Assembly (NCBI GenBank): GCA_958446835.1
Contig: CAUCXT010000053.1
Coordinates: 1 to 15,486, forward strand
Direction: 5' to 3'
Length of the DNA: 15,486 nt
Source of the DNA: an uncultured Eubacterium sp.
GTDB taxonomy: Bacteria; Bacillota; Clostridia; Lachnospirales; Lachnospiraceae
Position 1 is the stretch's first letter; each line of letters starts with the position of its first letter. Shown here one piece after another: positions 1 to 7,001 of the stretch. Position numbers and translations under genes: made by a program. The notes under the pieces were generated by a model that was not told the DNA's origin, ran no database searches, and saw nothing but the letters and a program-made list of their open reading frames with translations.

Positions 1-62
1 CGGGAATCGAACCCGCCTCCTCAGCTTGGGAAGCTGATATACTACCGATGTACTAATCCTGC
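1..62 (-). tRNA. tRNA-Gly (anticodon CCC), 3' end cut by window edge
   Basis: Read on the minus strand, the sequence folds as a tRNA. The 5' acceptor arm GCAGGAT is at 62-56, followed by a four-pair D stem around the loop ATCGGTA. The anticodon stem TCAGC/GCTGA encloses the loop TTCCCAA, which gives anticodon CCC (Gly). The T arm is GCGGG-TTCGATT-CCCG. The last T-stem base, the 3' acceptor strand and the discriminator lie outside the window. No clear promoter lies just upstream. The chemotaxis gene ends 73 nt away in the same direction, so read-through is possible but not shown. Confidence 0.95.
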
Positions 63-135
63 ACACTATTGCAAAATTCCTTCTGCAACAGCTTAGATTA
101 TCATATCACATCTGAACAAAAAAATCCAGCATTTT

Positions 136-1617
136 TTATTTTTCCAGTCTCTTTAACTGTTCTGCAAGCTCCTTAAGTCCTGCAATGGTACTTCCAACAT
201 CCTTTGTAATAGCACTATTGTCCTCGCTTACCTTAAGAGTCTCAGTGGAATGAGCCGTAACTTCCTCGGTCACACCTGAAATCGTCTGTATTCCTTCTAC
301 TATAGTATGGTTAGCATCATTGAGCTCGCGTACAAGATCACTGAGCTTTCCTGCCTCACCATATACCATGTCATTCTTCTGCGCAATCTTGACAAAGCTC
401 TTTACAGTCTCATCCGCTGCGTGATTCTGATTTCCGGATACCTTTATCATATCCTCAATCACATTTACAACGTCTGAAAGTTCTGTTGAAATACTGTCAA
501 TAAGCTCTGTTATATTGCCTGTAGCCCCCTGTGTCTGATCCGCAAGGTTGGAAATCTCAGAGGCAACCACTGCGAAACCGCGGCCTGCGTCCCCTGCCCT
601 TGCCGCCTCAATACTTGCATTAAGTGCGAGAAGGCTTGTCTGTGAAGCAATGCTGTTAATCATATCTATTATGGACTGCATCTTTCCTGTATGCTCACGA
701 AGCTGTAAAAGCTCCTTGGACACATTGGCATTAGCTTCTTTTGACACCTTTACACATCTTAAAAGCTCGTCCATATTTTTCTTCGACAAATCAAGCTCCG
801 ACTTAGTCTCATTTACATTATCCACAATCATTCCTGAAGCTTCTTCTACACTATTAATCGTATTCTGAATCTGCTCTGTCTTTTCAAGCTGTACCTGAAT
901 GGACTGAACAGTCTCGTTCGTTCCTGCTGCCACCTCGCCCATCGAATCCTTTGTCTTATTGGCTGTAGTCTCTAATATATCAACCTTGCCGGATACAGCA
1001 TTGATGTCATCGGTAATCTTCTGCGCCACCTCAAGAATCTCACCCATAAGAGCCGCATTATGCTCTTTTTCCGCCTCAACCTGTTCAAGCTGGGTATCGT
1101 TGCATTTCTTAGATACATAAGTCGCCATGAGAAGATAGCCTGTAAATAACAGAACCGATGCAACCCTAATCTCAACATTGGCAAGCTGTGACGCTTCCAA
1201 CTGCCCTGATAATGCGCTGTAAGCTACCTGAATAATATTTCCAAGTGATACAGTTCCCATAAATCCCGCCGCAACCTTAATATCATTGTAAGAAATGAGA
1301 GTGACAGCGATAAGAAACGCATACACATACGCAACAGGCGATACCGTTGTAAAAATTATAAAAAGGTAAAATATTACATACCCGCCCGATATAGCGTATT
1401 TTAAATATTTCGTGCCCTTGTCCTTTAAATACATTGCCAGACAAAATGCATAAGGCACAAGTGCAAAGATACAGAACACCATAAAATATCCCATAGTTCT
1501 GCTTTTCTTGAGTACCTCAAGAAGATAGCACACAACAAGAATAATATTCATTATGCTGTATGCAATCATACTGGTCTTGTTCGACAGCTTTAATCCGTCA
1601 AATTTTCTGTTTTCCAT
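136..1617 (-). CDS. Methyl-accepting chemotaxis protein with six-TM N-terminus
   Basis: A 493-residue chemoreceptor. Known members of the family form arrays with CheW and CheA and control CheA kinase activity. Residues 16-168 hold about six hydrophobic segments (near 16-36, 44-64, 71-91, 94-110, 114-135 and 151-168) joined by short loops, so there is no sizeable extracytoplasmic ligand domain. A long heptad-rich coiled coil follows. The conserved signalling hairpin lies at about 323-361 and contains the EAARAGDAGRGFAVVA core. No HAMP domain was recognised. The ATG at 1617 is chosen because GGAGGAG sits 5-6 nt upstream; the open frame continues to 1677 without a comparable ribosome site. The ligand is unknown. 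The membrane-bundle architecture suggests sensing within the membrane or of a cytoplasmic or energy-related cue, which is an inference. It appears monocistronic. Confidence 0.95.
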   Translation of the reverse strand: MENRKFDGLKLSNKTSMIAYSIMNIILVVCYLLEVLKKSRTMGYFMVFCIFALVPYAFCLAMYLKDKGTKYLKYAISGGYVIFYLFIIFTTVSPVAYVYAFLIAVTLISYNDIKVAAGFMGTVSLGNIIQVAYSALSGQLEASQLANVEIRVASVLLFTGYLLMATYVSKKCNDTQLEQVEAEKEHNAALMGEILEVAQKITDDINAVSGKVDILETTANKTKDSMGEVAAGTNETVQSIQVQLEKTEQIQNTINSVEEASGMIVDNVNETKSELDLSKKNMDELLRCVKVSKEANANVSKELLQLREHTGKMQSIIDMINSIASQTSLLALNASIEAARAGDAGRGFAVVASEISNLADQTQGATGNITELIDSISTELSDVVNVIEDMIKVSGNQNHAADETVKSFVKIAQKNDMVYGEAGKLSDLVRELNDANHTIVEGIQTISGVTEEVTAHSTETLKVSEDNSAITKDVGSTIAGLKELAEQLKRLEK

Positions 1618-1699
1618 ACTACTCCTCCATACCTTCATAAATACTAAACGCACTGCCCTTATATTTTCATAAGTCAAAACAATACATTTATTACGTTAC

Positions 1700-1729
1700 A
1701 TTTTACCATTTTTTGTATCAATATTACAA
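1700..1729 (-). promoter_or_regulatory. Candidate sigma-A promoter of the chemoreceptor gene
   Basis: On the minus strand, TTGTAA (1729-1724) and TAAAAT (1705-1700) are separated by 18 bp, about 80 nt upstream of the ATG at 1617. Both hexamers deviate from consensus in AT-rich DNA, so this is tentative. A sigma-28-like GCCGAAAA further upstream lacks a TAAA at the right distance. Confidence 0.35.
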
Positions 1730-1838
1730 GCATATATTACATTTTTCGGCATTTTTTCTCCTACAAATCCTATTTAATATAAACCCTATTTACCGTGGAT
1801 GTCTTATCAGACTTATATCAATAATCTAACATACAAAT

Positions 1839-1868
1839 TCCCAGAAGGGAATTTCACCACTTCTGGGA
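1839..1868 (-). terminator. Hairpin downstream of the cotJ operon, probable terminator
   Basis: A perfect 9-bp inverted repeat (TCCCAGAAG at 1839-1847, CTTCTGGGA at 1860-1868) with a 12-nt loop begins 38 nt past the cotJC stop. It is followed on the minus strand only by ATTTGTATG, so the U-tract is weak. Position supports a terminator or a 3'-stabilising stem-loop. Confidence 0.55.
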
Positions 1869-1905
1869 CATGTAATATACCACTATCTAATTATTATTCA
1901 ATGCA

Positions 1906-2502
1906 CTAACTGTCTATCGAAGGATTAAATGCATAGAAGTTCTTCGCGTCAAGACCTTCACGCGTGATGTTAAGCGCCTCGCCGAAGCGCTGGAAGTGAA
2001 CAATCTCCCTTGCGCGAAGGAAACGCAGTGGTTCAACAATATCCGGCTCGCTGATGAGACGGAGAAGGTTATCATATACGGTTCGCGCTTTCTGTTCTGC
2101 GGCAAGGTCTTCGGTTAAATCTGTGATAGGGTCACCCTTTACCTGAAACTCACATGCATTAAATGGTATACCTCCGGCAGCCTGTGGCCATACCCCTAGT
2201 GTATGGTCTACGTAGTATGGCGCAAAGCCGGATTTTTCTATTTCCTCAGGAGTGAGGCCGCGTGTGAGCTGGTGAACCATGGCACCGACTATTTCAAGAT
2301 GTGCTAATTCCTCCGTTCCGATATCGGTGAGTACTCCTGCCACACGTCTGTCCTTCATGGAATAGCGCTGTGACAGATAGCGGAATGATGCTCCGGCCTC
2401 GCCGTCCGGACCGCCATATTGGCTAATAATAAGCTGCGCCAGCTTAGGATTAGGGTCCTTGATGTGCACAGGAAATTCTAGTTTTTTCTCATAAATCCAC
2501 AT
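1906..2502 (-). CDS. cotJC: Spore coat protein CotJC, manganese-catalase family
   Basis: A 198-residue protein with the CotJC N-terminus (MWIYEKKLEFPV) and the Mn-catalase ferritin-like four-helix fold. The predicted di-manganese ligands are all present: E35 (GPDGEAG), E65 and H68 (GTEELAHLE), E136 (LAAEQKAR) and H169 (REIVHFQRF). The site therefore looks intact, and catalase activity in the spore coat is plausible, though inferred. The length is close to that of the Bacillus subtilis protein. The start ATG at 2502 overlaps the cotJB stop as TAATG, with GGAGG about 10 nt upstream, which indicates translational coupling. It is the last gene of the cotJABC operon. Confidence 0.96.
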   Translation of the reverse strand: MWIYEKKLEFPVHIKDPNPKLAQLIISQYGGPDGEAGASFRYLSQRYSMKDRRVAGVLTDIGTEELAHLEIVGAMVHQLTRGLTPEEIEKSGFAPYYVDHTLGVWPQAAGGIPFNACEFQVKGDPITDLTEDLAAEQKARTVYDNLLRLISEPDIVEPLRFLRAREIVHFQRFGEALNITREGLDAKNFYAFNPSIDS

Positions 2503-2777
2503 TAATTATACGCCTCCATTTCCCAAGGCCATGGAAGCTGCTGCCACGGCCAGCAAGTGTCTGAGCTTACACTGTAGAATGTGAGCGGGCCATAGAGACG
2601 CTCATATTCGGCTACATGTTTTTCGTATGAGGCACGATGCTTTTGAAATGCATTGAGCGCCTGAACGCAGTCCGGATGAGTGTCAAGATACAGACCAAGG
2701 TCAATCATCATAAACTCACATTCGTGAATCCTTCTAAACAGAGCTTTTCTGTCATTGCATGTTTCGTTCATCGGCAT
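2502..2777 (-). CDS. cotJB: Spore coat protein CotJB
   Basis: A 91-residue CotJB family protein. It is recognised by the N-terminal helix (RRIHECEFMMIDLGLYLDTH), a central helix of conserved spacing, the motif YGPLTF, and a tryptophan/proline-rich tail (CWPWQQLPWPWE). CotJB is needed with CotJA and CotJC for this coat sub-assembly; no enzymatic motif is seen. Two ATGs are possible. The one at 2777 lies 3-4 nt from a GAGAGGGGG ribosome site. The one at 2771 overlaps the cotJA stop as ATGA and has a 9-nt spacing, which may be better and would give 89 residues. The stop overlaps the cotJC start. Confidence 0.93.
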   Translation of the reverse strand: MPMNETCNDRKALFRRIHECEFMMIDLGLYLDTHPDCVQALNAFQKHRASYEKHVAEYERLYGPLTFYSVSSDTCWPWQQLPWPWEMEAYN

Positions 2778-3151
2778 TTGCCCCCTCTCATAAAAGGTTT
2801 GAAAAGTGAAGGAAAAGCGGTGCCGACCATGAATGCCTTTGATTCCTCAAATAATTCTTCAAATGCCTGAAACGGTACATACGCCATTGCGACAGGGCAG
2901 TACGGTGAAGGCATTACACAGGACTGTGCAACACCATCGGCAGGTGTCATGCGTGGCTGCATCATACACTTTTTTTCAGCAGCATTGGGCATATCCTGAC
3001 GCGGTGTATCGACATTCTGATTACAGCATGGCTGTGTTGAGACTGTATTTCGACCGTAGCCCGAACTAGCCTGCCTGTTATTCGCCTGATTCGGGCAGGT
3101 CATCATAGGCTGGCGCTGCCCCATGCGGTGATTGCCATTATAATAAGCCAT
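2768..3151 (-). CDS. cotJA: Spore coat protein CotJA with extended N-terminal region
   Basis: A 127-residue protein. The last ~40 residues carry the CotJA signature: the AYVPFQAFEELFE block, then GTAFPSLFKPF. The first ~85 residues are a low-complexity extension rich in Asn, Gln, Met and Pro, with most of the seven cysteines (including a CC pair). The Bacillus CotJA is shorter, about 80 residues. Such a tail could take part in disulfide or other cross-links in the coat, which is inference. The ATG at 3151 is preferred because AAAAGGAG lies 6-7 nt upstream; the frame opens earlier, at 3169, without a site. It is the first gene of the operon, and its stop overlaps the cotJB start. Confidence 0.88.
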   Translation of the reverse strand: MAYYNGNHRMGQRQPMMTCPNQANNRQASSGYGRNTVSTQPCCNQNVDTPRQDMPNAAEKKCMMQPRMTPADGVAQSCVMPSPYCPVAMAYVPFQAFEELFEESKAFMVGTAFPSLFKPFMRGGKCR

Positions 3152-3180
3152 ATAGGACTCCTTTTGCATATTTTATAGAA

Positions 3181-3209
3181 TATAATATGAAAAATCCCGG
3201 AATTTGTGA
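3181..3209 (-). promoter_or_regulatory. Candidate mother-cell sporulation promoter (sigma-K/sigma-E type) of cotJ
   Basis: On the minus strand, CATATTATA (3189-3181) fits the sigma-K -10 pattern CATAnnnTA exactly, with TCAC (3209-3206) 16 bp upstream as a -35 AC element. The start site would fall about 22 nt before the cotJA ATG. In B. subtilis cotJ is sigma-E dependent, and the same box partly fits the sigma-E -10, so the sigma factor is undecided. Confidence 0.45.
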
Positions 3210-3250
3210 AAGTGCGTTTCAAGGTTATTTAACCGATTTTGCTTTTTCAA

Positions 3251-3327
3251 AAAAATACCGCATTATTAAATAATATATCTCCATTATATTTTCACTGAGA
3301 ATATATTTTTAATAATGCGGTATTTTT
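3251..3327. terminator. 77-nt near-palindrome, probable bidirectional terminator
   Basis: Two perfect 20-bp arms (3251-3270 and 3308-3327, core TACCGCATTATTAAA) extend inward through 3272-3281/3297-3307 with two single-base bulges. The loop is about 15 nt (3282-3296). The arms end in A7 and T5 runs, so a U-tract follows the stem on either strand. It lies 43 nt past the stop of the DUF4143 ATPase and upstream of the cotJ promoter candidate, fitting a terminator that insulates the operon. A small mobile palindromic (MITE-like) element is an alternative. Confidence 0.65.
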
Positions 3328-3370
3328 AATAAACGGTATATTTTGTATGGCACTAAATCACTGCAAAACC

Positions 3371-4666
3371 TTATATACAAAAAGCTGCATATAGAGGTAC
3401 TATTTTTTTGTTGTCCTCAAACGCGAAATTTTTCGATGAAAGCTTGATTGCATAGGCTGGTTTATATGTGTCCATGTAAAGCTTCAAGCTCTTCGCCCTT
3501 GTATTATCTGCCGATTTGACCTCAATAGGAATAAGCTGACCTTCTCGTTGGATGATAAAATCAATCTCCGCTCCTCTTTCTGATTCCCAATAGTAAGTGT
3601 TATATTCATTTACGGTAAGCTGCACATTGACATAATTCTCTGTCATGCCGCCCTTGAAATCATTCAGCTCATCAACCATATATATAATATCGTTCGGTGC
3701 CAAATCTTTCTTAGCGCAAAGCAAACCCAAATCGGACACATAAATCTTAAATGAATCAATATCACGATAATTTTCCAATGGCTTTTTTATCTGCTCTACC
3801 TTATATACCTGGGAAACTATTCCGGAAAGGCAAAGCCATTCTATAGCATTCTCAAATTCGGACGCTCTGCCCCCCTTCTTAATGAGCTTATATTGGAATC
3901 GTGTATTCTTTTTCGATAATTGAACTGTTATATTATCGTAGGCAAGCCGTGTTTTCTTTATTTCATTCAGATTATTATATTTGCTCATATCATTCAAATA
4001 GCTTGCAAGAATCGTGTCCTGTGTATGGCGTACAAGAACATAATCCCTGGTCTGTACAAACTGCATGACACACTCAGGCATCCCACCAATGACAAGATAT
4101 TGTCTATAAAGCTGCATTGCGGCATCGTGAAGCGCCGACGGCATCGGCTTATCCGTCTCAAAGCAGGTCTTAATCTGCTGCACAAGCGCCTCCTCACCCA
4201 TTGCAAGCATGAACTCCTCAATATCCATAGGATACAGGGTTTTCATATCAACCTTGCCAACAGGAAAAGAATACATTGCCCTGTTGACAGCTACTCCCAG
4301 AAGACTTCCGGCTACAATAATATGATAGTCCGGAGCCTCCTCACAAAAATATTTTAATGAAGTCAATGCCCGCTCACACAACTGTACCTCATCGAACACA
4401 ATCAATGTTTTCTCCTTGACAATAGTCTGTCCGGCAATATGGGATAAAATAGGTATCAGATAATCCGGGCTAATATTCTCGGCAAAGGTTTCATTCAGCC
4501 TTGGATTGGTCTCAAAATTAAAATATGCCACATTTTCATAATTGATACGTCCAAATTCAAGAATAGAATATGTCTTTCCCACCTGTCTTGCACCTTGCAG
4601 AATAAGCGGTTTACGATGTTCGCTCTTTTTCCATTCTTCCAGATAATCCATAATTTTTCTATACAT
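3371..4666 (-). CDS. AAA+ ATPase with C-terminal DUF4143 / nuclease-like domain
   Basis: A 431-residue single-protein ATPase of the AAA_14-DUF4143 type. Walker A is G25-ARQVGKT-32, Walker B is TLIVFDE (D92, E93), and a sensor-1-like segment is VAGSLLG (118-124). The C-terminal domain carries a PD-(D/E)XK-like pattern: GAEIDF with D369, then PIEVKS with E382 and K384. The family is abundant in Clostridia and Bacteroidetes; its role is not established, although a toxin, defence or DNA-handling role has been suggested. The ATG at 4666 has AAAGAGAG 6-7 nt upstream; the open frame to 4738 lacks a ribosome site. The gene stands alone between a palindrome and upstream repeats, which suggests an independent cassette. 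Both motifs look intact. Confidence 0.9.
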   Translation of the reverse strand: MYRKIMDYLEEWKKSEHRKPLILQGARQVGKTYSILEFGRINYENVAYFNFETNPRLNETFAENISPDYLIPILSHIAGQTIVKEKTLIVFDEVQLCERALTSLKYFCEEAPDYHIIVAGSLLGVAVNRAMYSFPVGKVDMKTLYPMDIEEFMLAMGEEALVQQIKTCFETDKPMPSALHDAAMQLYRQYLVIGGMPECVMQFVQTRDYVLVRHTQDTILASYLNDMSKYNNLNEIKKTRLAYDNITVQLSKKNTRFQYKLIKKGGRASEFENAIEWLCLSGIVSQVYKVEQIKKPLENYRDIDSFKIYVSDLGLLCAKKDLAPNDIIYMVDELNDFKGGMTENYVNVQLTVNEYNTYYWESERGAEIDFIIQREGQLIPIEVKSADNTRAKSLKLYMDTYKPAYAIKLSSKNFAFEDNKKIVPLYAAFCI

Positions 4667-4741
4667 AACAGACTCTCTTTCTTGATACAAAATAACCGTT
4701 TTATACAATATATATGTTCTCTGGCTATAAAATATCAAAAG

Positions 4742-4827
4742 TTCGTGTAAAAATCAACCATTTTTATGTAAATTTTTACACTAAATTACACATACTTTTT
4801 GTCGAAAATTACACTAAACTACACGAA
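4742..4827. repeat. GTGTA-type direct and inverted repeats upstream of the DUF4143 ATPase
   Basis: Two direct copies of an ~18-20 bp unit, TTACACTAAAYTACAC with flanking A/T, lie at 4771-4791 and 4805-4824. The block is bounded by the inverted pair TTCGTGTA (4742-4749) and TACACGAA (4820-4827). It sits 75-160 nt upstream of the ATPase start, where an operator would be expected. No binding protein can be named. Confidence 0.6.
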
Positions 4828-4958
4828 TCCACTTTCATTTCTACCACAGATATCTGCTCCTGCTCTGTCATTCGTACTTCTCACCTAAGCGAATCCCCAT
4901 TTTACCTCTCACAGCTCCCTTTCGCCGCCTACACCTCACAACCTCTATAAAAAGAAGC

Positions 4959-5027
4959 CAGCCGCCCCAGAGCTAATACATTTCAAGTATACTTCCCCTA
5001 TCCATATATTATTCCCTGAGGCGGCTG
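4959..5027 (-). terminator. Rho-independent terminator of the ABC exporter operon
   Basis: CAGCCGCC (4959-4966) pairs with GGCGGCTG (5020-5027), extended by CAG/CTG across one mismatch, with an AT-rich 45-nt interior. On the minus strand the stem is followed by GCTTCTTTTT. It lies about 80 nt past the exporter stop. The long interior loop is unusual but the stem is GC-rich. Confidence 0.75.
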
Positions 5028-5109
5028 TTCCAAACTCAAATCAGCTTCTGTCCCACAGCTCCCGCTGGCTAATTATTTTCTATCCAATTATTTCCTATTT
5101 AATTAACTC

Positions 5110-6930
5110 CTATTTCTTATTCAAGAAATCATACTGTGACATGTAAAGCTTATAGTACATGCCATTCTTATTTTTCATAAGCTCATCGTGGCTTCCCATC
5201 TCGACAATCTCGCCGTGGTCGACATACATAATACATGACGAATTTTTGATTGTTGAGAGACGATGGGCGATAATGAAGGAGGTTCTTCCCTTTAACAGCT
5301 CATTAAGTCCCTTCTGCAGAAGTATCTCCGTCTCAGTGTCGATACTTGAGGTTGCCTCATCAAGTATGAGAATCTTAGGGTCTGCCAAAACAGCACGCGC
5401 AAATGAGATAAGCTGCCTCTGCCCTGCCGACAGACGGCTTCCGCGCTCATTAACCTCGGTGTAGTAGCCATTCTCAAGCCCCATGATAAAGTCGTGGGCA
5501 CACACGGTCTTAGCCGCCTTTATGACATCCTCATCGCTCGCCTCCATATTGCCGTAGCGGATATTGTCCATAATCGTTCCCGCGAATATGAAGCTGTCCT
5601 GCATCATCACACCCATCTGGGTTCTGAGGGATTTGATTGTCACCCTGCTGATATCTATTCCGTCGATAAGCACCTGCCCTGAGGTGAGATTGTAAAAACG
5701 GCTTATGAGATTGACTATGGTTGTCTTACCGGCGCCCGTAGGCCCTACTATCGCATAGCTCTCTCCGACTCCCGCCTTGAAGCTTACATTCTTAAGGACA
5801 GGCACACCGTCATCGTATGCAAAGCAGACATTCCTAAACTCAACCTCACCCTTAATCTCAGGCATAGGCTTAGCATCCGGCGCATCCGTAACCTTGACCG
5901 GTTCATCTATCGTCTCAAATATTCTCTCAAGATATGAAACCGCGGTGAGCACACTGTTATAGAAGTTCGCAAGTGTGGTAATCGGCGCCCAGAATCTTGA
6001 GATATAGCCGGTAAATGCAACAAGTGTACCGACTGTCATAGCCGCATAGCCGTCCGTAATCCACGCGACACCCAGAACATATATAATTGCCATTGTCACA
6101 ACCGTTATTGTCTGAACCACCGGGTTTAGGAGGAAGTTATACTTGACCGCATTCAACCATGATTTTTTTGACTCCATGTTAAGTCTGTTAAATATATCCG
6201 TGTTAACGTCCTCGCGGACAAATGACTGTGTGACACGGATACCGTTGATGCTCTCCGCTATGTAGGCATTCAGGTTTGACTGCTTATTAGACTGTATCTG
6301 CCATGCTCTTCTCTGTTTTTTCTTGATTATCCACACAAGCGCAGCCAGAATCGGCAATCCGCACAGACATACAAGCGTGAACTGCACATTCAACATAAGC
6401 ATGAAAATTATAATAAATATAAGGCTGCACATGTCCGTTATCGTGTTGACAATACCGTTTGAGAGCAGGTCGCTCAAGTTATTTACATAGTTGACTACAC
6501 GCACCTGAATCTTGCCATGCGGCTTATCATCATAGTATGAGAACGGCAGCTCCTGCAAATGCACAAACAAATCACGGCGCAGTGCATGGATGACGCCCTG
6601 TCCGACCTCTGCCATCATCTTAATCTTGAATCTCAGTATGAGCACAACTATTATCGTCACGGCAAGCATGAGACCGCTCGCAACGATGACTCTCTGTGTA
6701 GCCGCAGCTTTGCTCATCGTGCCATGAACCGCGCACTGCTCAATCGTGTCCATTACATCCTTCAAAAAGAGAGGATTGAGCATTGAAAGTGCACTTGAGA
6801 TAAGCATGAGCACGATAACCGTAATCAAGGTCTTTTTATAATTGCCAACATATTTTCCAAGACGTTTTAACTGGTTTAAATCAAATTTACTCTCCAAAGT
6901 CTCATCTATATCGTATTTATTCCTTGCCAT
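5110..6930 (-). CDS. ABC exporter half-transporter, canonical-Walker B subunit of a heterodimer
   Basis: A 606-residue type IV ABC half-transporter: an N-terminal six-helix exporter domain (about residues 25-330) and a C-terminal nucleotide-binding domain. Walker A is GPTGAGKTT (near 400), the Q-loop segment is MQDSFIFAGT, the signature is LSAGQRQ (near 503) and Walker B is ILILDEATSS with the catalytic glutamate. The switch histidine is in IIAHRLS. The signature has Ala for Gly, whereas the partner has LSGGQ but an Asp at the catalytic position. This is the split seen in heterodimeric exporters such as BmrCD, LmrCD and TM287/288, with one competent and one degenerate ATP site. The ATG at 6930 follows GAGG by 6 nt. 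The gene lies 71 nt downstream of its partner. The substrate is unknown; drugs, lipids or peptides are possible. Confidence 0.94.
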   Translation of the reverse strand: MARNKYDIDETLESKFDLNQLKRLGKYVGNYKKTLITVIVLMLISSALSMLNPLFLKDVMDTIEQCAVHGTMSKAAATQRVIVASGLMLAVTIIVVLILRFKIKMMAEVGQGVIHALRRDLFVHLQELPFSYYDDKPHGKIQVRVVNYVNNLSDLLSNGIVNTITDMCSLIFIIIFMLMLNVQFTLVCLCGLPILAALVWIIKKKQRRAWQIQSNKQSNLNAYIAESINGIRVTQSFVREDVNTDIFNRLNMESKKSWLNAVKYNFLLNPVVQTITVVTMAIIYVLGVAWITDGYAAMTVGTLVAFTGYISRFWAPITTLANFYNSVLTAVSYLERIFETIDEPVKVTDAPDAKPMPEIKGEVEFRNVCFAYDDGVPVLKNVSFKAGVGESYAIVGPTGAGKTTIVNLISRFYNLTSGQVLIDGIDISRVTIKSLRTQMGVMMQDSFIFAGTIMDNIRYGNMEASDEDVIKAAKTVCAHDFIMGLENGYYTEVNERGSRLSAGQRQLISFARAVLADPKILILDEATSSIDTETEILLQKGLNELLKGRTSFIIAHRLSTIKNSSCIMYVDHGEIVEMGSHDELMKNKNGMYYKLYMSQYDFLNKK

Positions 6931-7001
6931 ATTTATCCTCATTTCCAGGTGAAAAACAAGCTGTGACACTTATGTTTGACACCACATATTTTTCCGGGAG
7001 G

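Larger units (their letters stand above)
4667..5109. other. 443-nt gene-free interval
   Basis: The interval holds the GTGTA-type repeat block (4742-4827) next to the ATPase gene and the exporter terminator (4959-5027). Between them, about 4830-4950 is a pyrimidine-rich stretch with no ribosome site, clear ORF or structure that I can support. A plus-strand frame at 4714-4950 is open but lacks a ribosome site and coding character. Confidence 0.7.

Noticed and set aside
63..135. Promoter of the tRNA-Gly gene
   Set aside because: TATGAT and TTGTTC occur, but their spacing of about 8 bp is wrong, so no promoter can be supported.
120..142. A/T-rich hairpin (AAAAAAT/ATTTTTT) at the end of the chemoreceptor gene
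   Set aside because: The stem is only A-T pairs and overlaps the stop codon; too weak to call a terminator.
548..868. Plus-strand ORF opposite the chemoreceptor gene
   Set aside because: It is the antisense shadow of the conserved MCP signalling region, with no ribosome site.
1742..1800. Sigma-28-like GCCGAAAA upstream of the chemoreceptor gene
   Set aside because: The nearest TAAA is 22 nt away rather than about 15, so the flagellar promoter pattern is not met.
3920..4357. 145-codon plus-strand ORF
   Set aside because: It is antisense to the DUF4143 ATPase, whose motifs are clearly coding on the minus strand.
4714..4950. Plus-strand ORF over the GTGTA repeats
   Set aside because: No ribosome site; its repeated NYTKLH-type peptide only mirrors the DNA repeats and it resembles no family.
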